Positions 10,134 to 20,200 are shown, numbered from the stretch's first letter. The stretch is DNA of 64,000 nt from Neodiprion pinetum (GCF_021155775.2 NC_060238.1:15104542-15168541); one strand, 5' to 3'. Numbers and translations are program-made. The notes: generated by a model not told the origin, from the sequence alone.

Positions 10134-10950
10134 TCATGTTGATTTGATGACAGATCTGCACTTGCTGTCCACTTTAATTCCTTCTGCGCTTACTTTTCTT
10201 TTTTTCATCAATCCAAGCTTCCATTCGCTGGTTGAAAATTGGTGTTCCTTCTCTATTGATATCGATCTATCTCCTTGACTTGCTGAATTATTTTTGCTAC
10301 CGCTCTGCCCGTTATTCTCCAAAATCACCTTCTTCATATCATTTTTTTCTCTATATTTGTGTTGCTGTTCACTCCGCAAAACACCTGTTTCTCTTAAGGT
10401 TAACATAGATCCTGGTCGTCCTCTTGCCTGGTTGTAGGAATATTTGTTTATTATTATTCTCTGGCTTATTTGGTTCTTCGCACTTACAATTTTATTTTCC
10501 TTTTTCTTTTGTGATACGTCCGACCATCCACCGTCTCCATCGCCTTGTCTGCTGGTTGAAACTCCTCCTTTCTGTTCGTTGGTTGAAAAGTCAGTATGAT
10601 ATTTTTTGTTCGCTTCCCTATATTTTCGCTGCTGTTCTCGTCGTCTAATTTTTCGCTCTTCTATGTCCATCACATTGGTTGGTCGTCCTCTTGATTTATT
10701 TTCCAAATCAATAATCACAATCGATTCTTCTAATTCTTCGACACCCTTCGTTGAATTATTTTTACTACCGCTCTGCCGGTTATTCTCCAAAATCACCTTC
10801 TTTATATTATTTTTTTCTCTATATTTGCGTTGCTGTTCACTCCGCAAAACACCTCTTTCTCTTGTGGTCAACATGGATCCTGGTCATCCTCTTGCCTGGT
10901 TATAGGAATATTTGTGTATTATTATTCTATGGCTTATTTGGTTATATGCA
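10134..10950 (-). pseudogene. AT-hook repeat protein of Helitron A, C-terminal half
   Basis: Continuous minus frame from 10874 to a stop at 10134, with an in-frame TGA just upstream near 10877 (GGA TGA CCA where other units read RGRPGSM). It encodes repeated units of about 150 residues. Each contains two RGRP AT-hook-like cores followed by a basic EQQRKYRE-N segment and an acidic/Ser-rich spacer (GDGDGGW). It would bind AT-rich DNA minor groove; this is inferred from the motif only. The N-terminal half lies at 15267-15839 beyond the LTR insertion. The C-terminus is Lys-rich (MKKRKVSAEG). Confidence 0.7.
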
Positions 10951-11252
10951 TGTAAGCTTGGGTACGTTACCAAGCTACGTAGCGCCGCGCGTTGGCTCAT
11001 GCGCAAAGAGTCAGTATGAAAGATGACTCCGAGCTACGAGCACTAATGACAATACAAAAGTCATAACAAAGGTTTGCTATCGGCAACTGTATTGATTCAG
11101 GTTAGTTTGTAAGTGTGTGCGATTAATGTAAATAACTTATCGTTTTGTTAACTCTTGTAAATATTTGATATTTCAGTTGTTTACTACATCATACAAGTGT
11201 TGATTAATAACCTCAAATCCACTCCATCAAAGTTCCTTGTCTGACGCTTACA
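10951..11252 (+). repeat. 5' LTR of G2
   Basis: TGTAAGCTTGGG...GACGCTTACA, identical to 14965-15266. The likely transcription start lies near 11087, inferred from the self-primer match; aatacaaaa about 35 bp upstream is a possible weak TATA-like element. Confidence 0.95.
11088..11097 (+). promoter_or_regulatory. Putative self-primer (proposed RNA 5' end) of G2
   Basis: TGTATTGATT inside the LTR is the perfect reverse complement of the first ten internal bases (11253-11262). In Tf1-type elements the mRNA 5' end folds back and primes reverse transcription from exactly this arrangement. The transcription start itself is not visible in sequence. Confidence 0.55.
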
Positions 11253-11262
11253 AATCAATACA
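11253..11262 (+). promoter_or_regulatory. Putative self-priming PBS of G2
   Basis: AATCAATACA abuts the LTR and is immediately followed by the gag ATG at 11263. It does not start with TGG and matches no tRNA 3' end that I know. It is perfectly complementary to LTR positions 11088-11097. Confidence 0.6.
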
Positions 11263-11983
11263 ATGGAGAAAAAAGCAAAATTTTACTTCGTCTCGGAGGC
11301 TGGCATAGACTCAGCAAAAAGTACAGCAGTGAAAGTAAAAAAAATTCAGCTGCTTGGGCAAGAGGAAAGTTTTTTGTTTCCAGCGGACAAGCAGACGAGA
11401 GCTCAGCATGATAAGCTTTTCGAGAATGCTATTGTGAAGAACGTAGTCAAGAGTCTGAAGCAACGCAACAAATTTCGTAATGTAGTATTGACGTTGTCTG
11501 AAGAACTGGAAAACATCTACTTGGATGAGGAAGGTAATGTTGTTTTTCATGACGAATATCTTGAAGAGGATACCCTAATGCAAGAGGCAAGCGGAAACAG
11601 AGAGGCATCAGCCACGAGTGAGAGGAAAACGAGCTCGCTCGTGAAAGACATGGTAGTGGAAAAGTTTAATGGTGAGAATATGAATGCGAGTAATTGGATG
11701 CGTTTATATGTGCAGGTGTGTAGACAGTCTCATGTCAAAACTAAAACAAATTGGGAAAATAAGTGATAAGAAAAACGAAAACGTAAACAAGAAAAGCTCA
11801 AATGAGAAAAGGCCATGTAGTATTTGCGAAAAACTAGGATATAGAAATAGATTCCATTTGGAAACAGTATGCCATAACAAAGATAGGCAAAGTAAAAATC
11901 CTAAAAATGAAAATATCAGGGTCACAAATAATAATGAAGTTCAGGAGATATTAGCTAGGCAAGAGGAATCAAAAAACGATTAG
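11263..11983 (+). pseudogene. gag: Gag of G2, internally deleted and frameshifted
   Basis: Starts at the ATG ten bases after the LTR. The first frame (to about 11740) gives the N-terminal region familiar from insect gypsy Gags (LFENAIVKNVVKSLKQRNKF) and reaches FNGENMNASNWM, where the capsid domain should begin. It then jumps to another frame (11684-11983) that holds a Lys/Asn-rich nucleocapsid with a zinc-knuckle-like C-X2-C...H-X4-C (CSICEKLGY...HLETVC). Most of the capsid is missing, so particles cannot be built from this copy. The frame ends TCA AAA AAC GAT TAG, with a frameshift heptamer before the stop. Confidence 0.8.
11971..11977 (+). promoter_or_regulatory. -1 ribosomal frameshift heptamer A AAA AAC (G2 gag/pol)
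   Basis: Gag zero frame reads TCA AAA AAC GAT TAG. Slipping -1 gives AAA AAA CGA TTA GTC CTC, which is the pol frame. X XXY YYZ with X=Y=A, Z=C is a classical slippery site. Confidence 0.8.
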
Positions 11984-14955
11984 TCCTCCCACTTATAAAA
12001 ATAAAAATATTTGCAAATGGCAATCCAGCAACAGCTTTATACGACTCTGGATCAAATGTCTCTTTGATCAGTAGTACATTCATAACTAATAAAAAAAATA
12101 TTAAACAAATAATAAGTGGGAGAGATACCATCAAAGGTTTAGCTGGGATTGCAAAAACAGAGGGCATTGTAGATTTAAGAATAAAAATTTGTAACATCGA
12201 GGAGAATTTTCAATTTTTCATTGTTAAAGGAAATGCTATGGATGGTGAATTTTTGATTGGATTAGATGCGATAAAAAAATTCAGGTTATGCCAAGATGAA
12301 AATTTGAGGATATCTCAAAAACAGGAAAATACAAAATCGGTCAAGAAAAGTAATTTCAGTAAAATGAGCGCCAAAAAAATCGATGAAATAATACAAAAAA
12401 ATGAGAAAATATTTGCAAAATCAAAATTTGACATAGGAACAGTAAAGGGTTATGAAGCCACAGTAAAGTTGACAGAAAATAGGTACATTTCAAAGAAACC
12501 ATATAAATGCTCTTTTCAAGATAAAGCAGAAATTGAAAACCAAGTAGAGGAATTATTAAATGCAGATTTAATAGAGGAGTCAAGCAGTCCTTTTGCAGCT
12601 CCTGTAACCTTGGCTTACAAGAAAGAGGAAGGAAAAAAACAAAAAAATCGTTTATGTATGGACTTTAAGGAACTAAACAAGATTATAGTTCCAGAGAGTC
12701 AACCATTCCCTAGGATAGAAGATCTTACCGTACGTGCCAGAAATTGTAAGTTTTTTACAAAATTAGACGTTAATTCGGCGTTTTGGTCGATCCCGATACG
12801 TGCGAAGGATAGATACAAGCTAGCCTTTGTAACACATAATAGGCACTTACAATGGAAATGCTTACCTTTCGGCTTAAAATCTGCTTCTGCCATTTTCCAA
12901 AGAGTTTTAGCAGGTACAATAAAAAAAAATAAATTGGATGCATTTACCGTAAATTACATAGATGACATTTTAGTGTTTTCCAAGACATACGAGGAACATT
13001 TACAACATGTAGATATAGTATTGCAAATATTACATGATCAAGGCTTTAAATTGAACAAGAACAAATGTCAATTTGCTCAAGAAAGGATAACCTATCTGGG
13101 GCACGAAATTGAAAACAATATGGTAAAACCAATAAATGATAATTTAGTCGCTATCAAAAACTTTCCTATACCTACATCAATAACACATATTAGACAATTT
13201 TTAGGAAAAGTAAACTTTTACTTGGAGTTCATCCCAAATCATGTTGTCTTACTAGACCCTTTGCGAAATTTGTTAAGGAAGAATGTAACTTTCCACTGGT
13301 CTGAAGAATGTAGGAATAGTTTTAATTTAACAAAACAATTTTTATGTACAGTTCCAGCTCTGGCAATATTTGATCCAGAAGCTCCAATATTTATTTTCAC
13401 AGATGCAAGTAATAAAGGAGTTGGAGCCATATTGAAGCAACCACAAAAAGACAATTCCTTAAAATCAGTATTTTTCTTTTCTAGAAAATTGACTGATGCT
13501 CAAAAAAGAAAAAAAGCAATTTATATAGAAGCCCTGGCTATTAAAGAAGCCATTTTGTATTGGCAATTCCATCTAATAGGAAAAAAGTTCATTATTTTTA
13601 CGGATCATAAGCCACTAGAAAACTTCAACATAAAAAAATGTAGTGACATGGAACTAGTGAATATTTTAAATTATATTTCAATGCTCGACTTTGACATCAT
13701 ATACAATCCTGGTAAGGAAAATTCTGAAGCTGATTGTTTATCGAGAAATCCAGTTTTGGAACCTCGAGAAGATACAGAGTTGGACTACGCAATTAGAACC
13801 TCAAATTTATTAAAATTAATAGATATTAAAGAAAATCAAAAAGCATTAAGAGTAGATGATAAGTGCATCATAAAAGAAAACATAATTTATAAAGTATTAA
13901 ACAAAAGAGAAAAAATTTGGATCACCGAAGATTTCGGAAAATCTCTTATCAAGGACATGCATGTAGATCAAGGTCACATAGGCACAAAACAACTAATATT
14001 AACTTTCGGTCAAAAATTTTATTTTAAAAACATGTACAAACACATAAAAATGACCTGCAGATCTTGCGAAACTTGCATTAAAAATAAATCCAGAATAGGC
14101 TGCTTCAAAGCACCCTTATCTCAACTTGGTCCAGCAAAGGAACCCTTCGAAATTATTTCCATAGACACAATAGGAGGTTTCAAAGGCAATAAGAGTACAA
14201 AAAAATATTTACACCTGGCAGTGGACCACTTCACTAGATTCACCTACATAGTAACCTCAAAAACTCAAATGGCAAAAGATTTCATAAATCTAATTAAGAA
14301 AATAGAGAAAAATGGAAACATAAAATTAATTCTATCAGATCAATACCCTGGTATAAATTCAACTCAGTTCAAACAACATCTAAGTAAACAAAACATAGCA
14401 CTGGTTTTCACGGCAGTGGACTGTGCATTTTCTAATGGATTAAACGAAAGAACAAACCAAACTCTCGTAAACAGAATAAGATGTAGAATCTATGAGCATA
14501 GAGAAAAATCATGGCCTCAGGTAGCAGAAGAATGCACACAGGACTACAATAACACAATTCATAGCTCAACCGGATTCACACCGAATTACTTGCTCACAGG
14601 CTCTAACAAGTCATTTTTACCAGATGAGTTGAATGATAACAATTTGTCAAATTTAATCAGCAACAGAGAAATAGCGTTCAGAAGATCTAAACAAATACAC
14701 GACCAAAATAAGGAATATTATGATAAGAATATAAAGCGAATAGACTATAAGGTAGGAGATTTAGTTTATGTTCAGAGCGTTAATAAACTAAATAAGGATA
14801 AATTGGACCCAATCAGAACAGGTCCCTTTAGAATTAAAGAAAAAATTTCAGATGTAATGTTTTTGTTAAATAGTAGAGCCAGAAAAAACGAATCAAACAT
14901 TTTTCATGCCAGCAAGCTGGTTCCTTATTTTGACGATGCGCTACATCGGTCTTGA
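11978..14955 (+). CDS. pol: Pol polyprotein of G2 (protease-RT-RNase H-integrase)
   Basis: Open from the frameshift site through the protease (LYDSGSNVSLIS, catalytic D-S-G near 12040; no ATG before it, so it needs the -1 shift) to the stop at 14953-14955. RT shows the YIDDILVF catalytic motif near 12955, preceded by LPFGLKSASAIFQ. RNase H begins at FTDASNKGVGAIL (about 13400). Integrase has the HHCC zinc finger (HVDQGHIG...CRSCETC, about 13960-14080) and core Asp residues in SIDTIGG and ILSDQYPG with Glu in LNERTNQ. The tail is Lys-rich with a GPFRIKEKIS block. It appears intact and could support other copies in trans. Confidence 0.92.
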
Positions 14956-14964
14956 GAGGGGGGA
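14954..14964 (+). promoter_or_regulatory. Polypurine tract of G2
   Basis: GAGAGGGGGGA directly precedes the 3' LTR and overlaps the pol stop codon; it would be the plus-strand primer. Confidence 0.85.
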
Positions 14965-15266
14965 TGTAAGCTTGGGTACGTTACCAAGCTACGTAGCGCC
15001 GCGCGTTGGCTCATGCGCAAAGAGTCAGTATGAAAGATGACTCCGAGCTACGAGCACTAATGACAATACAAAAGTCATAACAAAGGTTTGCTATCGGCAA
15101 CTGTATTGATTCAGGTTAGTTTGTAAGTGTGTGCGATTAATGTAAATAACTTATCGTTTTGTTAACTCTTGTAAATATTTGATATTTCAGTTGTTTACTA
15201 CATCATACAAGTGTTGATTAATAACCTCAAATCCACTCCATCAAAGTTCCTTGTCTGACGCTTACA
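14965..15266 (+). repeat. 3' LTR of G2
   Basis: Reads identical to the 5' LTR over all 302 bp. It is followed by TGCGCTTAC, the Helitron A repeat sequence. Confidence 0.95.
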
Positions 15267-15839
15267 TGCGCTTACAATTTTATTTTCCTTTTTCTTTTGT
15301 GATACCTCCGACCATCCACCGTCTCCATCGCCTTGTCTGCTGGTTGAAACTCCTCCCTTCTGTTCGTTGGTTGAAAAGCCAGTATGATATTTTTTGTTCG
15401 CTTCCCTATATTTTCGCTGCTGTTCTCGTCGTCTAATTTTTCGCTCTTCTATGTCCATCACATTGGTCGGTCGTCCTCTTGATTTATTTTCCAAATCAAT
15501 AATCACAATCGATTCTTCTAATTCTTCGACACCCTTCGTTGAATTATTTTTACTACCACTCTGCCGGTTATTCTCCAAAATCACCTTCTTTATATTATTT
15601 TTTTCTCTATATTTGCGTTGCTGTTCACTCCGCAAAAAACCTCTTTCTCTTGTGATTAACATCGATCCTGGTCGTCCTCTTGCCTGGTTATACCAATATT
15701 TGTTGAATATTATTCTACGGCTTATTTGGTTCTTCGCAATTACAATTTTATTTTCCTCTTTCTTTTGTGATACTTCCGACCATCCACCATCTTCATCGCC
15801 TTGTCTGCTGCTTGAAACTCCTCCTTTCTCCATTGTCAT
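15267..15839 (-). CDS. AT-hook repeat protein of Helitron A, N-terminal half
   Basis: First ATG at 15839 (MTMEKGGVSSSRQGDED); the frame is open from the OTU stop at 15903-15905. It contains GWSEVSQKKEEN, an ARGRPGSM AT-hook core, FLRSEQQRKYREKNN, KSRGRPTNVMD and RRREQQRKYREANKK, then runs into the G2 LTR. In the uninterrupted Helitron it would continue into 10134-10950. It lies in the same frame as the OTU ORF upstream, with a single TAA between, so it could be a readthrough extension or a second cistron. Family unknown to me beyond the AT-hook motif. Confidence 0.7.
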
Positions 15840-15902
15840 CGTAAATCCTGGCTGTCCTTTTGACTGTTTGGTAATATATTTAGATTTACTATTATTTGCT
15901 TG

Positions 15903-16352
15903 TTACTTTTGATACTTATTACTCACTATCTGAATTTTATTTTGGTTCTGCAAGACATTAAAGTGCCCACTGTCTCCGTTGCCGGTGAAGAGTAGCGAGA
16001 ATTGTGTTTCATTTTGTGATCCGATTCGGTGTGGATGAATTTGTTCTTCGCGATACACGATTAAACATATCTTAACAATGTCCGCAGCTGCAGCTAATTC
16101 TGCTTTTCCCGCGTAAATTCCATTGTTATTCATATGTGATTTGTAATCACCAGGTAACCTAATCACAGCACCGTTTGACTCATTACCTGTAATAAAACCC
16201 GCAACTGTAGACCAATTATCCACTATATTTGAAACGATACTCAGTTTCACCTCTGCTTGTCGATTTTGAGTGCCGTATACACAATACGCCAACGCGCGAA
16301 AAAGACAATTCCCGTCGGGAATCATCTTGATAATTTTCGTTTGCATGTTCAT
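15903..16352 (-). CDS. OTU-like cysteine protease of Helitron A
   Basis: 149 residues with the OTU signature: DGNCLFRALAY (catalytic Asp and Cys at about residues 12-15) and a C-terminal SGHFNVL that supplies the catalytic His. OTU enzymes remove ubiquitin from proteins; they are known passengers of some Helitrons and gypsy elements. The start ATG at 16352 is preceded by about 230 bp to the Helitron 5' end, which must hold the promoter. The frame continues after TAA-CAA-GCA into the AT-hook ORF. Copy B (20264-20692) has the same protein with an 8-residue-scale deletion. Confidence 0.85.
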   Translation of the reverse strand: MNMQTKIIKMIPDGNCLFRALAYCVYGTQNRQAEVKLSIVSNIVDNWSTVAGFITGNESNGAVIRLPGDYKSHMNNNGIYAGKAELAAAADIVKICLIVYREEQIHPHRIGSQNETQFSLLFTGNGDSGHFNVLQNQNKIQIVSNKYQK

Positions 16353-16582
16353 TTTTTGCGCGTCAGAAACACATACCTATAAAGATATTTGTCAAAGACT
16401 GTCATAAACAGCCGTTGACAGCTGTCAAAGGGTTTGCTAGATGCTTTTTGTTCTGTTTTCGGGATCTCACCCCACCGCCAACTTTATGCGTATACTACTG
16501 TTATTATAGTCTTTTTTTACTATTGTTATTATAATCTTTTTCTACGTTCATTTGTTTGAAACTTTTTTATTAGATAGAGAGA
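16353..16582 (-). promoter_or_regulatory. Helitron A 5' end and presumed promoter
   Basis: Non-coding 230 bp upstream of the OTU ATG, nearly identical to 20693-20926. It contains repeated tgttattataatcttttt blocks and the Helitron 5' TC end. No clear TATA box. Confidence 0.5.
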
Positions 16583-16824
16583 TTCTTGATCGGCTTTATT
16601 TCTTCTTTGATTTCTTCCACCTCTTGTTTTATAGGTTTAGTATCTTTCGTGACATTCACCAGTTCTTGCAACGGAGTGACTACTGGTTTGAAAACGTTAC
16701 TGAATTCCTGAGCCGTAGATTCCTTGCCCAACTTGAGCGATCTGTTTTTTCGACGGATCGCAGCACTTGCATAAGCAATGTGATGTAGGACATCTTTTTG
16801 CTTGGAAATTTCAGAGCTCTGCAT
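16583..16824 (-). pseudogene. Conserved Polinton-associated protein, N-terminal part
   Basis: Starts MQSSEISKQKDVLHHIAYAS and runs through RRKNRSLKLGKEST and VFKPVVTPLQELV to a Lys/Glu-rich linker, then meets the Helitron boundary. This is the expected N-terminus of the protein whose C-terminus is at 9377-10033. Removing Helitron A would rejoin the two in order. Function unknown. Confidence 0.65.
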
Positions 16825-16889
16825 GTTGAAGCAACTGAGTCTGCAACGCTACTGCGTCTCTCGCTCGAAAACGTTAGATTTCATTTCTT

Positions 16890-17761
16890 TTCCAGGCTAA
16901 CAAAAGAATAGAATCCCTTCCTGTATCGTCTATCGTTGAGCTCACTGTCTTTGTCGATCACCAGAAACCCGTACTTCTTACCGTTGCAGCATGCAGAGCA
17001 CACACTTTCGAACTCTGTTCAAGGCATATCGATGTTTACATGGTCGTTGTATATGTGGCCCAGGTTCATATCGTCTTGTTTGAATAACACGAGTAAGTTT
17101 ACGTTGTCGCGCACGAGATGGTAGGGAATACGCGCGTACGTCTGACAGAGATAAAAACAATCAACGTCGCGGCGTCGTGATGTCTACCCATGCAAAAGTT
17201 GGCTCTAATATTATCCTGCTTCTCACATGCTACATCGTCAAATACGATTATTGAGTTGGGCCGTGCTTCTTCCGGTGCAATCACTTGCTCACGCTCGGTA
17301 AACGCGAAATACTCCATATTCTCAACATTGTCCAACAATTGCTTCAACAATTGGTATTTCGGTTGGTTGAGAGATTTTGAATAGATATCGATATTTTCAA
17401 ATCTAAGTCCGTTGGATTGGGTTAAAAGTGTGAGCAACGCATTAGTTTTACCACAATTCGACGGTCTGCAGAATATTGCACGTACACTATTCGGGAGTAA
17501 TTCACCGTGCCGTTTGTGCCTTTTCACATTTTGCTCTGAAGGTTTTTCAAAATTCATTATGACAAGCTCAGGAGGTTGTTTCTCAAACCGCATCTCGGAC
17601 ATGACTGATCGGACATTCGATGAATAACCCATTTGAAAGCACTTTTCTTCAGTCAAGGCACGGACATGATCGTGTAAAGAGATAAACAAATCAGCAGGCG
17701 GCAACATCGTGGCAAGGGTCTTGTGAATAAAATCATCAACAGCCTTCCAGTCGAATTGCAT
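16890..17761 (-). pseudogene. Polinton packaging ATPase (FtsK/HerA-like)
   Basis: From the ATG at 17761 (MQFDWKAVDDF) the frame is open through the P-loop block (about 17455, CRPSNCGKTNALL) and the Walker B block NSIIVFDDVACEK (about 17240). Near 17110 the C-terminal part shifts to another frame (LVLFKQDDMN, then a GFLVIDKDSELNDRRY-like tail to about 16890). The first Gly of the usual GPSNCGKT loop is Arg here. Such ATPases pump DNA into the capsid. The start overlaps the divergent PLA2-like gene. Confidence 0.85.
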
Positions 17762-18013
17762 GTACCTGGTTATCAGTACTGTGGGCCTGGTACAAAATTA
17801 ACAAAGAGACTCGCGCGGGCTGATCTGGGAATCAATCTTCTCGACGCAGCTTGCAAGGACCACGACATCGCTTACTCGCAGAATCGTGAAAATCTTGAAG
17901 TTCGAAACGAGGCTGATAGGGTGTTGGTTGAGAAAGCTTGGAAACGGGTTTTTGCGTTGGACGGATATTTGGGTGAAAAAGCAGCGGCTTGGGCAATAGC
18001 TGATACAATATAA
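17756..18013 (+). pseudogene. PLA2-like domain protein of Polinton 1
   Basis: Encodes HVPGYQYCGPGTKLTKRLAR followed by LDAACKDHDIAY, i.e. the Ca-binding YCGPGT loop and the His-Asp catalytic pair of parvovirus/adintovirus-type phospholipase A2 domains used in particle entry. The expected initiator is TTG at 17756 in place of ATG (TTG-CAT-GTA), so the start is mutated. The frame ends at 18013 after a WKRVF...GYLGEKAAAWA helix. It is divergent from the ATPase and shares its start region with it. Confidence 0.8.
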
Positions 18014-18408
18014 GTAAAATCAAAATGTGGAATAGGAATTCGATAATCAGAAAATGTGACCTTGAGAAAAATTATAAATACTGCGAAACGTTCTATGGTT
18101 CTAAGCAACGATGCAAAAGTAACTATCGAATCTGCGCTGAAGAGAGCTGAAAACGCCGTTAAAAAACAGGTGGTAAATGTAACGTGCGAACACCCCGCTT
18201 CCTACCAGCACTTTTAAAAGTCGGTGGTTTTCTACCGTTTCTGATTCCTATTTTTGCTGGACTTAGTGCTACAGGCGCCTCAGCCGGTGGTGCGGCAGGT
18301 ATAGCAAAAGCTGTGAACGATGCAAGTGCTGCTAAACGAGAACTGAAAGAGAACAAACAACAAAACAAAACTATGGAAGCTATTGCGTTGGGCAAAGGCT
18401 TCATATGA
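18014..18408 (+). pseudogene. Adintovirus X-like hydrophobic virion protein, degraded
   Basis: The first 170 bp are frameshifted and Lys/Arg-rich. From 18184 an open frame encodes RTPRFLPALLKVGGFLPFLI and a glycine/alanine-rich hydrophobic stretch (FAGLSATGASAGGAAGIAKA), ending in an ALGKGF tail. This basic-plus-GA-rich arrangement is typical of the small protein next to PLA2 in Polintons. Role assumed structural. Confidence 0.65.
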
Positions 18409-18650
18409 AACCGTGCAAAACAGGTCTTGGTTTCCATCTTTCAAAACACTAGATGCGATTCAACCACGTCGAGCGTTTACTGATTGGGACTTGTTCAAAT
18501 ATGATGAAATCTTTCAGGTTCCGCACCTCCGCGGTATTTTCATGCGAAACGAAATGCCCAAAAACGGTCCACGAAAATCGAGTCAACTATAATCAACCTT
18601 GACGACAAAAACGGTCGAGCGTTGACTGATTGGCATTTATCGGTTACTAG
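18409..18650 (+). pseudogene. Polinton adenain-like protease, N-terminal fragment
   Basis: Encodes LFKYDEIFQVPHLRGIFMRN and EMPKNGPRK, then, in another frame, the NLDDKNG that normally precedes the catalytic-His GTHW segment. The sequence leaves the family there, so the His, Asp and Cys of the protease are all absent. This marks the surviving right edge of Polinton 1; no capsid genes follow. Confidence 0.7.
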
Positions 18651-19159
18651 AGATTCATACTAAGGCAGTGTGAGCAACCATACTATAATTCTAGTAGATA
18701 TACTACAATTACAGTCTCTTTCACTATATACTATAATGCCTTTACTATAATGTTAAAATCTACTATAATTTCTTAAGTCACGTGTATAATACTAATAGCT
18801 AATAAGTTTTTTCAAAATTTTTTTTTTCAATTTGTACTTTGGCGCAAAAATTATCCACTGTTGATACAGCAGGACACATTTTAATTCAGCGCTCGTAGTG
18901 TACAATGTATCAATTACGTCGGAATCGGTGACAACACTAAAGTAAAATATAACCTTGATTGTATGTACACTATATCCTCAATATTCTGGGTTCATGTGAA
19001 TTATTTGAATATAAAAATTTATATTGATACGTTATAAGTCAATATTAATCCCTGTATAAATAATAATAAATCAAGTCAGCACTAAAATTTGAAACACCCA
19101 TCAAATGCGCGCCATACCTACATTGGACAAATCACAAGTTAAAGATATTTTTGATTCTA
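18651..19159. other. AT-rich intergenic stretch with ACTATAATK repeats
   Basis: Contains several copies of tactataatt in the first 120 bp; a similar motif recurs at 21040-21085 beyond Helitron B. Nothing coding is seen. Confidence 0.5.
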
Positions 19160-19291
19160 CTAGGGGCTTCGCCCCTGCGCGCTTCGCGCGCCAACCCCAT
19201 CTCGGCGCTACGCGCCTCGTTGTTCGGCGCTTCGCGCCTCACTATTTCCTTACGCATTGTCTAGTGGACAGGCGAATTCCTTCATGTTGAT

Positions 19292-20200
19292 TTAATGACA
19301 GGTCCTGCACTTGCTGTCCACTTCAATTCCTTCTGTGCTTACTTTTCTTTTTTTCATCAATCTAAGCTTCCATTCGTTGGTTGAAAATTGGTGTTCCTTC
19401 TCTATTGATATCGATCTATCTCCTTGACTTGCTGAATTATTTTTGCTACCGCTCTGTCCGTTATTCTCCAAAATCAACTTCTTTATATTATTTTTTTCTC
19501 TATATTTATGTTGCTGTTCACTCCGTAAAACACCTCTTTCTCTTGTGGTCAACATCGATCATGGTCGTCCTCTTGCCTGGTTATACGAATATTTGTTGGA
19601 TATTATTCTCTGGCTTATTTGGTTCTTCGCACTTAAAATTTCATTTTCCTTTTTCCTTTGTGATACTTCCGACCATCCACCATCTTCATCGCCTTGTCTG
19701 CTGATTGAAACTCCTCCTTTCTGTTCGTTGGTTGAAAAGCCAGTATGATATTTTTTGTTCGCTTCCCTATATTTTCGCTGCTGTTCTCGTCGTCTAATTT
19801 TTCGCTCTTCTATGTCCATCACATTGGTTGGTCGTCCTCTTGATTCATTTTCCAAATCAATCATCGCAATCGATTCTTCTAATTCTTCGACACCCTCCGT
19901 TGAATTATTTTTACTGCCGCTCTGCCGGTTATTCTCCAAAATCACCTTCGTTATATTATTTTTTTCTCTATATTTGCGTTGATGTTCATTCCGCAAAACG
20001 CCTCTTTCTCTTGTGGTCAACATCGATCCTGGTCGTCCTCCTACCTGGTTATACGAATATTTGATGGATATTATTCTATGGCTTATTTGGTTCTTCGCAC
20101 TTACAATTTTACTTTCCTCTTTCTTTTGTGATACTTCCGACCATCCACCATCTTCATCGCCTTGTCTGCTGCTTGAAACTCCTCCTTTCTCCATTGTCAT
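19292..20200 (-). pseudogene. AT-hook repeat protein of Helitron B (one nonsense change)
   Basis: One frame from 20200 to 19292, broken only by TGA at 19559-19561 where other units have Gly in RGRP-G-SM. It contains the units GWSEVSQKKEE, GRPGSMLTTRERGVLRNE, QQRKYREANKKYH and two RGRP cores before the stop, then MLTTRERGVLRSEQQ and a Lys-rich tail. No known enzyme domain. The AT-hook cores suggest DNA binding, perhaps to the Helitron itself; this is inference. Confidence 0.7.

Larger units (their letters stand above)
10951..15266 (+). mobile_element. Ty3/gypsy LTR element G2 (4.3 kb, identical LTRs, gag internally deleted)
   Basis: 302-bp LTRs at 10951-11252 and 14965-15266 read identical throughout, so insertion is recent. 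Gag is internally deleted and frameshifted; pol is open. Flanks are TGCA on the left and TGCG on the right, a possible 4-bp duplication with one change. There is no tRNA-type primer site. A 10-nt sequence directly after the LTR is complementary to the LTR interior, which suggests self-priming. It lies within the repeat ORF of Helitron A. Confidence 0.93.
10034..16582 (-). mobile_element. Helitron A, non-autonomous, carrying OTU and AT-hook ORFs, interrupted by LTR element G2
   Basis: On the minus strand it starts A|TCTCTCTATCTAATA (right end 16582) and ends with a hairpin GGGGC-GAA-GCCCC followed by TAG|T (left end 10034), i.e. 5'-TC, 3'-CTRR and insertion between A and T, the Helitron signature. 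Copy B at 19160-20926 has the same ends in a different flank. Without the 4.3-kb LTR element it is about 2.2 kb. No Rep or helicase is encoded, so it is non-autonomous. It sits inside the conserved Polinton gene. Confidence 0.88.
3151..18650. mobile_element. Polinton 1 (Maverick/adintovirus-type), truncated and multiply interrupted
   Basis: Fragments of one element can be read through three younger insertions: PolB (+) 3151-3656 and 6386-6959, integrase (-) 8058-9050, a conserved protein (-) 9377-10033 plus 16583-16824, packaging ATPase (-) 16890-17761, PLA2-like protein (+) 17756-18013, a hydrophobic X-like protein (+) to 18408 and a protease N-terminus (+) 18430-18640. The left end is cut by the minisatellite and the right end is lost before the capsid genes. 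No terminal inverted repeats are visible. Every gene is broken, so it is a fossil. Polintons use a self-encoded, protein-primed polymerase and a retroviral-type integrase. Confidence 0.88.
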
